Part shown: positions 46,944 through 56,084 of the stretch, one piece after another
How the letters are laid out: each line of letters starts with the position of its first letter
Position numbering within the stretch: the first letter of the stretch is position 1
Assembly: GCA_963977135.1 (NCBI GenBank)
Contig: CAXBNN010000001.1
Span: 558,001 to 622,000 of the forward strand
DNA from: UBA2040 sp963977135
GTDB taxonomy: Bacteria; Bacteroidota; Bacteroidia; Flavobacteriales_D; Crocinitomicaceae
Length of the DNA: 64,000 nucleotides
Direction of reading: 5' to 3'
Made by a program: the position numbers and the translations under genes
Notes under the pieces: generated by a model
What the model was told of the DNA's origin: nothing
The model's database searches: none
The model's input: only the letters and a program-made list of their open reading frames with translations

Positions 46944-48275
46944 ATGAAACAATTTTTTACGACTAGATTGAAAAAATTAGGTGTCTTAACAATGTTGGTT
47001 TTTATTAGTTCTTTTAGCTTTTCACAAGCTTTGGTAATAACAACGGAAGTTTGTAGTGGCGCTAATGAAGTTAGAATGACAGGTCCTTTCTGGAGCTGGG
47101 ATCCAAATGGTGGACCAATTGCCGTTGATAACGGAAATGGCACATTTACTTTTACCTTAAATCCAGCACCAACAGCAAACATGGAATATTTGTTGTTAAA
47201 AGATGGTGTTCAGGAAAATTTAATTTCGGCTATGGTTGCAGGTGGTACTTGTGCTCCAGTTACTGATTATGCAAATTATGCCAACCGCCAATGGTTGACT
47301 ACTGATCCTTTAACAATTTCAAATGTATATGGTCAATGCGATCCTTGTTCTGCCGGTGGTGCAGGTTTAAATATTACAATTGAGGTATGTTCTACAACAG
47401 CTGATACGGTTCGAATGACTGGTCCTTTCTGGAACTGGGATCCAAATGGTGGTCCAATTGCTGTTGATAATGGCAATGGAACTTGGACTGTAAATTTAAA
47501 TCCAACTCCAACCGCAGATATGGAATACCTATTCATAGTTGATGGAGTGCAAGAAAACCTTATTTCGGATATGCTTAATGGTGGGACATGCGCGCCAGTT
47601 ACAGATTATGCAAATTATGCAAACAGAAAATGGCTTGTTGGTGATGGTGATGTAACGGATATCTATTTTGATAGATGTGTTCCTTGTTCTTATCCTGATT
47701 TAATAATTACCACCGAAATTTGCGATTCTGCAAACTCTGTTAATTTGACTGGGCCAATTTGGAGCTGGAATCCAGCTTTTGGACCACAAGCAGTTGATAA
47801 CGGTAACGGAACGTGGACATTTACAATTTCTCCTGCGCCAACTGATACTTTAGAGTATTTATTGGTGAAAGATGGGCAGGTAATGGAAAACTTGATTCAA
47901 GCAATGGTTAATGGTGGAAGTTGTGCGCCGGTTACGGATTATTCTACGTATGCAAATCGTCAGTGGTACATTGGTCAAGGTGCTGTTACAAATACATACG
48001 GATCATGTGTGAATTGTGCGAGTTTATCAATTGATGAAAATTCTTTGAACGCAATTTCTGTTTATCCGAATCCAGCGAAAACAATAATCAATATTAAAAG
48101 AGATTTGAATATGGAAAAAATTCAAGTTTATTCGATGGTAGGAAATCAAGTAATGGATGTAGATGTTAATTCAAAAGATTACGATTTAAACATTCAAAAT
48201 CTTGCTACAGGAGTATACCAAATTGTAGTTTTAGGTTCAAATAGTATTTCAAGAACCCAAATTATTAAAGAATAA
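46944..48275 (+). CDS. Secreted T9SS protein with three tandem glycan-binding-type modules
   Basis: 443 residues: signal peptide (1-28), three tandem modules of about 105-115 residues, and a T9SS type A sorting domain (VYPNPAKTIINIKRDL ... GVYQIVVLGSNSISRTQIIKE). Each module has the pattern GPFWSWDPNGGP..VDNGNGTWT...EYL..DG..ENLI and ends GTCAPVTDYANYANRxW; this resembles the small E-set modules attached to flavobacterial laminarinases. There is no catalytic domain, so it is likely a surface glycan-binding protein. Operator A precedes it. Confidence 0.87.
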   Translation: MKQFFTTRLKKLGVLTMLVFISSFSFSQALVITTEVCSGANEVRMTGPFWSWDPNGGPIAVDNGNGTFTFTLNPAPTANMEYLLLKDGVQENLISAMVAGGTCAPVTDYANYANRQWLTTDPLTISNVYGQCDPCSAGGAGLNITIEVCSTTADTVRMTGPFWNWDPNGGPIAVDNGNGTWTVNLNPTPTADMEYLFIVDGVQENLISDMLNGGTCAPVTDYANYANRKWLVGDGDVTDIYFDRCVPCSYPDLIITTEICDSANSVNLTGPIWSWNPAFGPQAVDNGNGTWTFTISPAPTDTLEYLLVKDGQVMENLIQAMVNGGSCAPVTDYSTYANRQWYIGQGAVTNTYGSCVNCASLSIDENSLNAISVYPNPAKTIINIKRDLNMEKIQVYSMVGNQVMDVDVNSKDYDLNIQNLATGVYQIVVLGSNSISRTQIIKE

Positions 48276-48297
48276 CAAACGAATAAAACATATATTT

Positions 48298-48331
48298 GGA
48301 ATGGGAGGTTTAAAACCTCCCATTCTTTTTT
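48298..48331 (+). terminator. Terminator of the T9SS glycan-binding gene
   Basis: Strong stem AATGGGAGGTTT/AAACCTCCCATT flanking a short A-rich centre, followed by CTTTTTT. Confidence 0.85.
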
Positions 48332-48343
48332 GTATCAAAAGCC

Positions 48344-48789
48344 ATGATTAGAATCTTTCTTTTGATTTCATTTTTGATAGTTAATCAATTTGCATTTTCG
48401 CAATAAGTTTTAGTGTGATCTGACGAATTTTCAAACACAAATTTGGACCCCTCAAAATGGGTACATGAAACCAGTGGTCATGGTTGGGGAAATAACGAAT
48501 CTCAAATGTAAACTATCAATTCAACCAATTTGTCGGTTGCGAATGGTGAATTGACATTTACAGCATTGTAGCAGCAAGTTGGCAACAATCCATATACATC
48601 TGCCAAAATTACGACCAAAGGATTGATGGAAACTCGCTATGGCAAGATAGAAACAAGAATAAAATGTCCAATAGGAGAGCGGATTTGGCCTGCGTTTTGG
48701 ATGTTAGTTCAATAAAGGCAGGAATATATTTAGCCAAAATTGAGAACAATCAAGGTGAAATGAAGGCAATTCAATTTATAAAAGAATAA
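48344..48789 (+). pseudogene. GH16 beta-1,3-glucanase (laminarinase) pseudogene with T9SS tail
   Basis: From ATG at 48344, the frame encodes a 20-residue signal peptide (MIRIFLLISFLIVNQFAFSQ), then stop, then GH16-like sequence broken by further stops: SDEFSNTNLDPSKWVHETSG, then GWGNNESQ, TINSTNLSVANGELTFTA, TSAKITTKGLMETRYGKIET and GERIWPAFWML. The reading stops at 48717 in a fourth or fifth stop; shifted frame then yields a T9SS tail SIKAGIYLAKIENNQGEMKA. The EIDxxE catalytic region is missing (deletion). Four stop codons and a frameshift make it clearly dead. Confidence 0.9.
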
Positions 48790-48795
48790 GATTCT

Positions 48796-50070
48796 TTATT
48801 CAAAAGAAATAGTTCCCCAAAGTGATGGGTTTTTAAAAAATCCATCATTTCCAGAACTGTTCCAACGGATTTGCTCTGTTCTACGATTCGTTTTATCCCC
48901 TTTATCAATAGCTATTTCAAGCCCTAACTGTAAATCAGAAGTAATTTCTCTTTTCATTAGTTCTTTTAGAGCGATAGCAATCTCAACTGTATAGCCATCT
49001 CGCGAGTTCTGTAAAGCCAAATTACCTTTGTCAAATAGTTGATCATCAGAAAAGCTCCATAAATATGGATTTACGCCACAATTTGCTCCAATGTGATAAT
49101 CACTCAATAAAAACAGATTTCGTTTCGGATTAGCTTTGGAATTTGTCGAAAACGCAATTTCTATCGCATCTCCATTCCATAATTCACCTTTTAGATGATC
49201 GTTGATTCTTGGTGAACTGTCTTTAACTTTTATAGCTACGTAAAGTGAGTCACCAGTATGTTGAACTGAAAAGCTATTGTTTTCATCTATATCAGAAAAA
49301 GCCATATTTGACCAATCACTTAAATTTCCGTCCAATTTGATTTCGTTTACAGAAACTTTTTTAGCTGACACTTCCTCTTTTAATTTTCCTTTAAACGGAA
49401 CTATACGAATAGCGTTTATTTCAACCTCGTCTTGAGCAAAAAGCTGAATTATCAACTGTTTTATATTGCTGGGATCACAATCGAAATCTTCAAATGGAAA
49501 TAACTCGACAGGAATTTGGACCTTAGTCCATTCGGCAGTTATTACGCCATTTGGTATGAATTTTTTATTGAATCCAGTCCAAGCCTGTCCGCCAGCATAA
49601 TCTTCAAAACCGAATGCCCACGGTAAATTCCCAATATCTTTTCCTTTAGAGCGAATTTCAATTTCAATTGCGGACATGTTAACAATTTGTCCCATGTCTT
49701 TTGAACTCCAAAAGTCCCAACCAAAACCGATTCCAACCCAATCGCAACCTTCTTGGTCTTTGTTCCACTTTACGTTTAAATATGCGTTGTTCGGTTCTTC
49801 CGTCAAGCTAAACTCAACACACTTTTTATCAAGGGAAGACCATACTTCATCGGACATGGTATTATCGAAAATGGTTAATTGTGTGAAGCCATTGATTGAA
49901 GGTGTATTGTCCGTTTCATAGGAATCATACAATCCAATTCTTTTGAAAATCCGGTTTTCGTTAATTTGAATTTCCTTTATTTCTTGAGTACGAAAGGTCG
50001 TGTCTTGTCCAAAACTATGAATAGTGAAGAAAAGAGAAGAAAATAGTAAGAATTTTGAACGATTTATCAT
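48796..50070 (-). CDS. Exported carbohydrate-binding protein with CBM9-like domain
   Basis: 424 residues with signal peptide (1-21). An N-terminal jelly-roll (about 30-225; DWVGIGFGWDFWSSKDMGQI ... TEWTKVQIPVELFP) resembles CBM11/CIA30-type binding folds. From about 238 a CBM9/DOMON-like domain follows (IKLDGNLSDWSNMAFSDIDE ... LYVAIKVKDSSPRIND ... WNGDAIEIAFSTN). No catalytic motif. The ATGA overlap with the lipoprotein gene shows coupling. It is the last gene of the operon; probably binds glucan on the surface or in the periplasm. Confidence 0.83.
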   Translation of the reverse strand: MINRSKFLLFSSLFFTIHSFGQDTTFRTQEIKEIQINENRIFKRIGLYDSYETDNTPSINGFTQLTIFDNTMSDEVWSSLDKKCVEFSLTEEPNNAYLNVKWNKDQEGCDWVGIGFGWDFWSSKDMGQIVNMSAIEIEIRSKGKDIGNLPWAFGFEDYAGGQAWTGFNKKFIPNGVITAEWTKVQIPVELFPFEDFDCDPSNIKQLIIQLFAQDEVEINAIRIVPFKGKLKEEVSAKKVSVNEIKLDGNLSDWSNMAFSDIDENNSFSVQHTGDSLYVAIKVKDSSPRINDHLKGELWNGDAIEIAFSTNSKANPKRNLFLLSDYHIGANCGVNPYLWSFSDDQLFDKGNLALQNSRDGYTVEIAIALKELMKREITSDLQLGLEIAIDKGDKTNRRTEQIRWNSSGNDGFFKNPSLWGTISFE

Positions 50071-51071
50071 GGATTCAAAGGTGCATTTTCTGTGAAGATG
50101 ATATAATCCACTTTTGTTTTTGCATTTCCAGAAATAGGATTGGCAAGATCTAGCATATTGATTTGCTGAAGTTTGTCTGGATTATGTTGACCATTTCCGC
50201 TAGGAGCAGATGGCTGACCGTTCACCAAGCAAGGAATGTCACTATATTTTATAGAAACCATTTTCCATCCAGCCCAGTTAACTGGTATTTCCAAAGAATA
50301 CATGTCTTCTGATGAACCACTGAAGCCTCCATTACCATCTTCATCTTCTTGGAATTGGAAAAGAAGTAATGTATTAACCATTCCGGGTTCTCCATAAATC
50401 AATAAATTGAAATAAACATTGTCGGGATTACTAGCTAATGGATATTGTGGAGCGCCATATGCACTTGCCGGAAAATATAAGTATCCAATCAACCAGTCCC
50501 AATCAACAGTTCCGGCCATGTTGTAGTATGAATTTCCTTGTGCAGCTGTTGCATCTGTTTTTATTTGGAAATCCATATCTGCACCCGATTGAATGAATGT
50601 ACTCCAACCAGGATTCATTCCTGTTTCGAAATCTGAAACCAAGAAACCTGGGTTTAATTTTGGATTAATGATTTTTACGGTAGTTGTTAAGGTATCTGTT
50701 TCTCCCGTAAAGGATAGTTTAACATCACAAACCTCCTCTTTAAACATTGGGAAATCACTTGTATTTCCAATCCAAGTTGCTACTGATGCATCGATTATGG
50801 AACTTGTTCCTTCAATTCGTTTAACTGCTCCTGAGCTTTGTCCAGTAATGGTAATTGTCCATTCAGCTATTTTGGACAAGGCAGCTGAAAACACAAGGGT
50901 TTGACCAGCAGCGAAATCTACAGAATCTTTATCTGCACTAAGCGGTGTTATAACGGAAAAAGAACCGTAAACATCATTTAGAGATGGTCCGTCGTATTTG
51001 TCTCCTTCTTTTTTTCTACAAGAGAAAAGTAAGGGGATTGCTATTATGAGTAGAACTAATGACTTTTTCAT
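50067..51071 (-). CDS. Surface glycan-binding lipoprotein (candidate)
   Basis: 334 residues. Lipobox LLFSC with acylated Cys17. Residues about 40-145 look like an Ig-like domain (SADKDSVDFAAGQTLVF ... TLTTTVKII), and residues 145-334 form a galactose-binding-like beta-sandwich (VSDFETGMNPGWSTFIQSGA ... YIIFTENAPLNP). This layout is like surface glycan-binding proteins of polysaccharide loci. The gap to the barrel gene upstream is 3 bases. No sequence motif fixes the ligand. Confidence 0.8.
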   Translation of the reverse strand: MKKSLVLLIIAIPLLFSCRKKEGDKYDGPSLNDVYGSFSVITPLSADKDSVDFAAGQTLVFSAALSKIAEWTITITGQSSGAVKRIEGTSSIIDASVATWIGNTSDFPMFKEEVCDVKLSFTGETDTLTTTVKIINPKLNPGFLVSDFETGMNPGWSTFIQSGADMDFQIKTDATAAQGNSYYNMAGTVDWDWLIGYLYFPASAYGAPQYPLASNPDNVYFNLLIYGEPGMVNTLLLFQFQEDEDGNGGFSGSSEDMYSLEIPVNWAGWKMVSIKYSDIPCLVNGQPSAPSGNGQHNPDKLQQINMLDLANPISGNAKTKVDYIIFTENAPLNP

Positions 51072-51074
51072 AGT

Positions 51075-52769
51075 TTAAAATTTCATGTTATAAATAATCA
51101 TAAATTGGTTCAGCTTGTATGGATTTAATCCATTTCCATTGTTCCAATTTGTTTCGTAAAATGCCGATAGGTATATGTCTTCGTTGAATTGGAATTTCAA
51201 TCCTCCGGCGTAATAATTTTCAAATCTATCAGCGCTAAAATTTGAGAAATTGATGATTTCATCCTTGGTATTTCTAACTGGAATCAAATCATTTCCTTTG
51301 CTCTCAAAATGATAAACATTTGCCAATAGATAAAGTTTATCTACCAATTCAAATTCTGCAGAGATACTCAATGCTCCGGAAGTCAAAGACACTTGCTCGA
51401 AAGCTATTTCACTAGTTCTTTTCGTCAATTGATAAGAACCTCCAATTTCAACTGCCAAATCACGTTTCATGTTGAATATTTTCCCTAAATCAACTTTCAC
51501 ATCTGTTTTAATATAATTAAACTTTTTCAAGCTTAAAGTACCTTGACCGCGAACTTCACTCAAATTGTAGTAAGATAAATTCGCACTTACTTTATTTAAC
51601 GAATCTGCGTAATGAAGCGTTGAATAAATTCCTTTTCTATTGAAAGATGCAGTTCCATAAGGTAAAGCATTATTTACCGAAGGATCATAAGACATAATTC
51701 CTGTAGAAATGGACGAAGAATAGAGTAGTGGGTCGTTGTATAAATCATATACAGACAATCCACGCTGAATTTGACCATTGGTATATCTATCGAAGAAATT
51801 ATTTGTTTGGTTGTAATTTATTCTTTTGGATTGGGCACCAACACTTCTAAAATCAGCACCGTTGTTCATATAACCTGCTGCAACATCCAAATTCAATTTC
51901 TTCAGCTTCACATACAATTGAGTGTTTGCAAAGAAATCTTCTAATCTTGTTGTGTCATCCGCGTATCCAGCATTTGACATTCCGTTTTCACCTTTTAAAC
52001 CAATTCGCCAATTCCCTTGGTCAAATTTTACATCGTATGTCACAGAACTAACGCCATTTTTGTATGGATTTAAGGCTGTTGCCGTTCCTTTTAGGTCGAA
52101 AACACTAGCATGATTAATACCGAAGGTTAAATATTTACTTTGGTTAACTATCATATTTCCGCCGCCAAAGAAGCGCTCAAATATATTTGAAAGATTAGAA
52201 GGGTTCAATCGAGTTATAAATCCATTGAATTTAATATCGCGGACAACTTTTGGAAATGACAAGCCAAAATCAATCGCTGCACCTTGTTGACGCCAAGTAT
52301 TGTTTTTGGAATAGAATGACTCATAATTCAAAATGTCTTCTTTCATTTTCAATACACCGGTTCCGTTAAGAATCATATCTGCATTGTGGTTGTAGAAAGT
52401 ATAAGGCGTTAATTTGTAATCGATATTTCCTATCTGGTAGCGAAAAATTCTTCCAGCAACTCCGCGAACGTAGATCTGACGAACATCAAAAGCAACGTTG
52501 CTTCCCCAAAATCCACCCAAATCATTTTTAATACGAACCATACCGAGAATTTCGGTTGAAGCGTTCGGATTTATTTTAAAACCTAAATCGATCAGTGCAT
52601 ATCCGCCATTCGATTTTCGCGAGGTTATCGTATCTTCTTCTCCTTGGGTTTGAAAGCTTGCATTTGAAAGTATCGAACGAGCTCCACCAACAAATTGCAC
52701 TTTTTTCGCGTTTTGAGAAAAAAGCGTAAAAGAGCAAAGCGCGATTATAAAAAGTATTAATGCTTTCAT
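51075..52769 (-). CDS. Outer-membrane beta-barrel protein
   Basis: 564 residues with signal peptide (1-20). The mature chain is rich in alternating beta strands with aromatic girdles (GFWGSNVAFDVRQIYVRGVA, KLTPYTFYNHN, TNNFFDRYTNGQIQRG) and ends in IIYNMKF, the terminal Phe typical of BamA substrates. No TonB box, plug or SusC motifs are visible, so it is not a SusC-type transporter. Likely a glycan channel or binding barrel given the operon. Confidence 0.82.
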   Translation of the reverse strand: MKALILFIIALCSFTLFSQNAKKVQFVGGARSILSNASFQTQGEEDTITSRKSNGGYALIDLGFKINPNASTEILGMVRIKNDLGGFWGSNVAFDVRQIYVRGVAGRIFRYQIGNIDYKLTPYTFYNHNADMILNGTGVLKMKEDILNYESFYSKNNTWRQQGAAIDFGLSFPKVVRDIKFNGFITRLNPSNLSNIFERFFGGGNMIVNQSKYLTFGINHASVFDLKGTATALNPYKNGVSSVTYDVKFDQGNWRIGLKGENGMSNAGYADDTTRLEDFFANTQLYVKLKKLNLDVAAGYMNNGADFRSVGAQSKRINYNQTNNFFDRYTNGQIQRGLSVYDLYNDPLLYSSSISTGIMSYDPSVNNALPYGTASFNRKGIYSTLHYADSLNKVSANLSYYNLSEVRGQGTLSLKKFNYIKTDVKVDLGKIFNMKRDLAVEIGGSYQLTKRTSEIAFEQVSLTSGALSISAEFELVDKLYLLANVYHFESKGNDLIPVRNTKDEIINFSNFSADRFENYYAGGLKFQFNEDIYLSAFYETNWNNGNGLNPYKLNQFMIIYNMKF

Positions 52770-52773
52770 ATTA

Positions 52774-54633
52774 TTAGAAATAAAGTTTTAATTCAACAGT
52801 GGTTTCGGTTCCTTTGTATTGGTCGAGTGAAAAACTCACGTCTTTATAATTCATCCATCTTTGGCGAACGTAAAGTCCAACATTTTTTGACAATAGAATA
52901 TCCAATCCTATGGAATAACTCGTTCCAAGTTGATTTCTGGGGGTATTAGTTATAACGTCTTTTGTGGTTTGATCATTCGCAATAATTCTATCCCAGCCAA
53001 AATAATTTGATATAGCCACGTTTGGCGATATGTGGTAATAGAACTCAAATTGGTTGTTATAACTCTGTAAATAGGCTTTTTTTGAATAAACAGGAACAAA
53101 TGACACAGAACTCTGAACCGAGTGAAAACCAGCTAAATAAAAGAACATTAAATCGCGATTAAACAATTTGAATTTACCTTTGTAGCTCAATTCAATTGAC
53201 GTAAAACCTTTCGCTGGAAATAAATTTGTAGAGTCGGTAATATAAACCGTTTCATAAACCCCACGATAAATTTTGTTCAAGTTTTGATATGGTCCAACTT
53301 CTGCTGGAAAGGCCCACCGCCAAAAACGCGATAGTGCCAAATTATTTGCAGGATGACCATAGGTAATTTGATTTGATAAGCCATTTATTTCTGAAGCCGC
53401 GCTATAACCTATAGTTAGTTTTTGTTTTCTAACAGCTAAATCGGCGTTCAAAATTATCCCTCGTCTATTATTCGTCATTTGACCAATGTTCACCAATGAA
53501 CTTGCAAATGGGATTAATGGCGTTTGACTTCCAGCAGCTACTGATGAGGAAGAATTTGCAGAGAATTCACTGATCGATGTATTCCAGAAAATTCCGTTGT
53601 TATTGATTACGTTAGGACTTATGTAAAAATATCTAGCCTCAATTGGAAAATAGGTTGATTTTTTCGGAAATTGCAATCGAACATCGATAGCTTCACCCCA
53701 TTTTCCGGTCAAATTCGGACTATGGTAGCTTCCGGCGCCAATTTCCCCTAGAATGGTAACATATTTTGTTCTAATATTAAATTCTGAAGTTACCAATTCA
53801 TAGCCTATAACTTCTCTAGCTAAACTGTCATCAAAAGTTTTGTTGGAAATTGCATTTAAACTAATAAACCATTTTTTGAAATCTTTACGAATTTTCCCTC
53901 CCAACATGCTATTAGGTTTAGGTAAAGCCCCTCCGTTGAACTGTGACTTCCCATACATTAAAGCAAATGAGAAGTCTTGAGGTAAATTGTTTCCGTCGAA
54001 AATAAAACCCTGAAAAGCTTGTTGTCCCCAACGGACATCTTGTCCCAAAGCTCCTTTTTCATAAAATTGGGAGTAACGGTCGAAAACACCTTTTGTATTT
54101 GGATCCCAAGGATTTCTTTCGAACAAACTGTAACGATTGTAACCTGTATTCGTCGCGAATGTAAATGGACTCAAAGAATACCAATGAATTCCTCCTGTTC
54201 GCACATTGAAGTTTCCATATTTTGTGGAATGACTTCCATTTAAGTTTACACCAAGATTTAGCCCTTTGACAAGTCCATTTTGAGCTCCAGAAAGTGGATC
54301 CCAAAGAAATAAGTCTGTGCTAAATGAAGTAGTGGAAGATGGGCGAGCACCAATGGTCATGTGCAGTTGTGGAATATTACTATCGTCACCAAGAAAAAGT
54401 GTGTTTTTAACTGCGCCAAATTCCGGATACTGGTTTTTCATTTCAGTGTAGTTACCAATAAATCGGTAGTAACCTGAGACGGAGAGATTGCCGAGTCCAT
54501 TCTTCATTATCTTTGGAAAAGAACCAGCATTGAACAAATCGAGCGTTGTACTATCTTTTTCTTGTGCATTTATCCCTGAAAAACTCAATGATAAAATAGC
54601 CAAGAGCGCGATATTTAGTCTTCTATTTTTCAA
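52774..54633 (-). CDS. Outer-membrane beta-barrel protein
   Basis: 619 residues with signal peptide (MKNRRLNIALLAILSLSFSG...). Beta-rich with aromatic-rich loops (YSLSPFTFATNTGYNRYSLF, GWDRIIANDQTTKDVITN) and ending ELKLYF. The start is a TTG at 54633 that overlaps the glycosidase stop by 11 bases; no ATG gives a signal peptide, so TTG is accepted. The gap to the following barrel is 4 bases. Distant similarity to the 564-residue barrel (P-[YF]-T-F pattern) is suspected. No TonB plug is visible. Confidence 0.82.
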   Translation of the reverse strand: MKNRRLNIALLAILSLSFSGINAQEKDSTTLDLFNAGSFPKIMKNGLGNLSVSGYYRFIGNYTEMKNQYPEFGAVKNTLFLGDDSNIPQLHMTIGARPSSTTSFSTDLFLWDPLSGAQNGLVKGLNLGVNLNGSHSTKYGNFNVRTGGIHWYSLSPFTFATNTGYNRYSLFERNPWDPNTKGVFDRYSQFYEKGALGQDVRWGQQAFQGFIFDGNNLPQDFSFALMYGKSQFNGGALPKPNSMLGGKIRKDFKKWFISLNAISNKTFDDSLAREVIGYELVTSEFNIRTKYVTILGEIGAGSYHSPNLTGKWGEAIDVRLQFPKKSTYFPIEARYFYISPNVINNNGIFWNTSISEFSANSSSSVAAGSQTPLIPFASSLVNIGQMTNNRRGIILNADLAVRKQKLTIGYSAASEINGLSNQITYGHPANNLALSRFWRWAFPAEVGPYQNLNKIYRGVYETVYITDSTNLFPAKGFTSIELSYKGKFKLFNRDLMFFYLAGFHSVQSSVSFVPVYSKKAYLQSYNNQFEFYYHISPNVAISNYFGWDRIIANDQTTKDVITNTPRNQLGTSYSIGLDILLSKNVGLYVRQRWMNYKDVSFSLDQYKGTETTVELKLYF

Positions 54634-55963
54634 ATGATTTAATGTCTTGAGGGATGAATACTATTTTCTTCGAATTGCCGTCTTCATCAAGTTCAACTTG
54701 ACTGTAAAAAGGAATGTTGGTGTATGCCACTTTTTCACCGTCAGTTACGGTTACGAAAAGTCGGTATCGGCCTTCAATATTTGGTGATTTCAATACAACT
54801 TCTGATTTTGATTTTCCTTTAAGTTTACCAGGTATGGCAGGCGGTTTGTTTTCGCGATCCCCGCCGGTTTTTAAATCAGTGCTTTCCGAGAATAGTTGCC
54901 AAGAATAGTTCAACTTATCTTTGTTTAAATCACTTGCGAAAACTTCAAATTCAATTTGCTGACCAGCACTTAGAATTAAGTTTTTAGGATATTCCTTTAT
55001 GCCTCCAACATGAACTGAATCTATAGAAGGTGAGCGATTTTCCGGATATTTGCCTGACCAATCATATTGTATAGCATCAATAGCCTCAGTCGGACGACCG
55101 TCTTCGTCAAAAACACCGTACCATGTGCTCGTATATTCTTGTTTTTGTCCCCATAAAAAGGCAAAAGAACCAATGCATTGTTGTCTTTCTTTCCAAATAT
55201 AGTCTTGGTAACGATCTAAATAAGTTTTTGCTTTTTCCGTACTAGTTTGCTCTATAGATGAACCCCAGCGTGTTTTTGGGGATTCCCAATGTCCATTTGG
55301 CCCCCATTCAGTAATCATATATGGACCATTGTAATTTCCATTTTTTAGAACGTTTTTTACATTTCCAATGTCACCATAAGTATTTATGCCATATATGTCG
55401 ATGGAAGTCATCGTTTCATTGATGAATTTCACTTTTTCCGCATTAGTTCCTGCGGTTACTGTACAAGTTGGGTGATTAGGATCAATTTCCTTAATCATTT
55501 TCGCAATGTCGTTTACCGCGGCCCAAACTTTGGTATTGCTGTAATCTAGTTCATATTCATTTCCAACTCCCCAAATAAGCAGGGCAGGGTGGTTTTTGTA
55601 TTTCTCAATTGAAATTTTGAAATTATTTAGCTGATTTTTGATTTTTTCTTCGTCGTTGTAATCGAATCCGTGACGCTCATGTTGAACCCACATGCCGAGC
55701 ATAACTTTTAGTCCCTTGGCTTGAGCTTCATCCAAAACCTCTTGAGCATTTTCCAATCCCCAAGTTCGGATGGTGTTGCCGCCACATTCAATTACTTTGT
55801 TCATTTGTGTTTCGCCACCAGCACCCTTTACGTAAAAAGGTTTTCCGTCAACAAGCAACTCCCATTGGTCGTTGATTTCACTTACTGTAACTATTGATTT
55901 CTGACTTAAAACACTGAAAAATATGGCAAAAGCGATAAATAAACTTGATAAATTTCTAGTCAT
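54623..55963 (-). CDS. Clan GH-A glycosidase, GH158-like (candidate endo-beta-1,3-glucanase)
   Basis: 446 residues from ATG at 55963 (an in-frame TTG 15 bases upstream is not needed). After a signal peptide (1-21) comes a TIM barrel with GGNTIRTWGLENAQE, then the putative acid/base E136 in WGVGNEYEL and nucleophile E219 in MITEWGPNG. From about 330 is an Ig-like domain. Spacing and domain order match my memory of Bacteroides uniformis BuGH158 (E137, E220). GH2 or GH5 remain possible. It heads the operon. Confidence 0.75.
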   Translation of the reverse strand: MTRNLSSLFIAFAIFFSVLSQKSIVTVSEINDQWELLVDGKPFYVKGAGGETQMNKVIECGGNTIRTWGLENAQEVLDEAQAKGLKVMLGMWVQHERHGFDYNDEEKIKNQLNNFKISIEKYKNHPALLIWGVGNEYELDYSNTKVWAAVNDIAKMIKEIDPNHPTCTVTAGTNAEKVKFINETMTSIDIYGINTYGDIGNVKNVLKNGNYNGPYMITEWGPNGHWESPKTRWGSSIEQTSTEKAKTYLDRYQDYIWKERQQCIGSFAFLWGQKQEYTSTWYGVFDEDGRPTEAIDAIQYDWSGKYPENRSPSIDSVHVGGIKEYPKNLILSAGQQIEFEVFASDLNKDKLNYSWQLFSESTDLKTGGDRENKPPAIPGKLKGKSKSEVVLKSPNIEGRYRLFVTVTDGEKVAYTNIPFYSQVELDEDGNSKKIVFIPQDIKSFEK

Positions 55964-56003
55964 ACTTAGTTTTAACAATTAAACGCAAGTGCAAAATACG
56001 AAC

Positions 56004-56026
56004 TTATTGTATTTTGTACAATATTA
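56004..56026. promoter_or_regulatory. Operator B, upstream of the glycan operon
   Basis: The same 23 bases as operator A, containing TATTGTATTTTGTACAATA (56005-56023). It lies 40 bases before the glycosidase ATG at 55963, between that gene and the stop of eda. A minus-strand box TATTTTG near 55993-55999 may be the -7 element. Confidence 0.8.
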
Positions 56027-56084
56027 ACACATGAAAAGTTTTAAACAGTAATAATCAAACAAACAACCTACATTATTAAATGTT

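Noticed and set aside
47036..48020. Tandem repeats as a CRISPR or non-coding array
   Set aside because: The repeats are about 330 bases, coding and in frame; they are protein modules.
48344..48789. Stop-codon recoding in the GH16-like frame
   Set aside because: TAA, TGA and TAG all occur in frame and the catalytic core is deleted with a frameshift, so decay is the simpler explanation.
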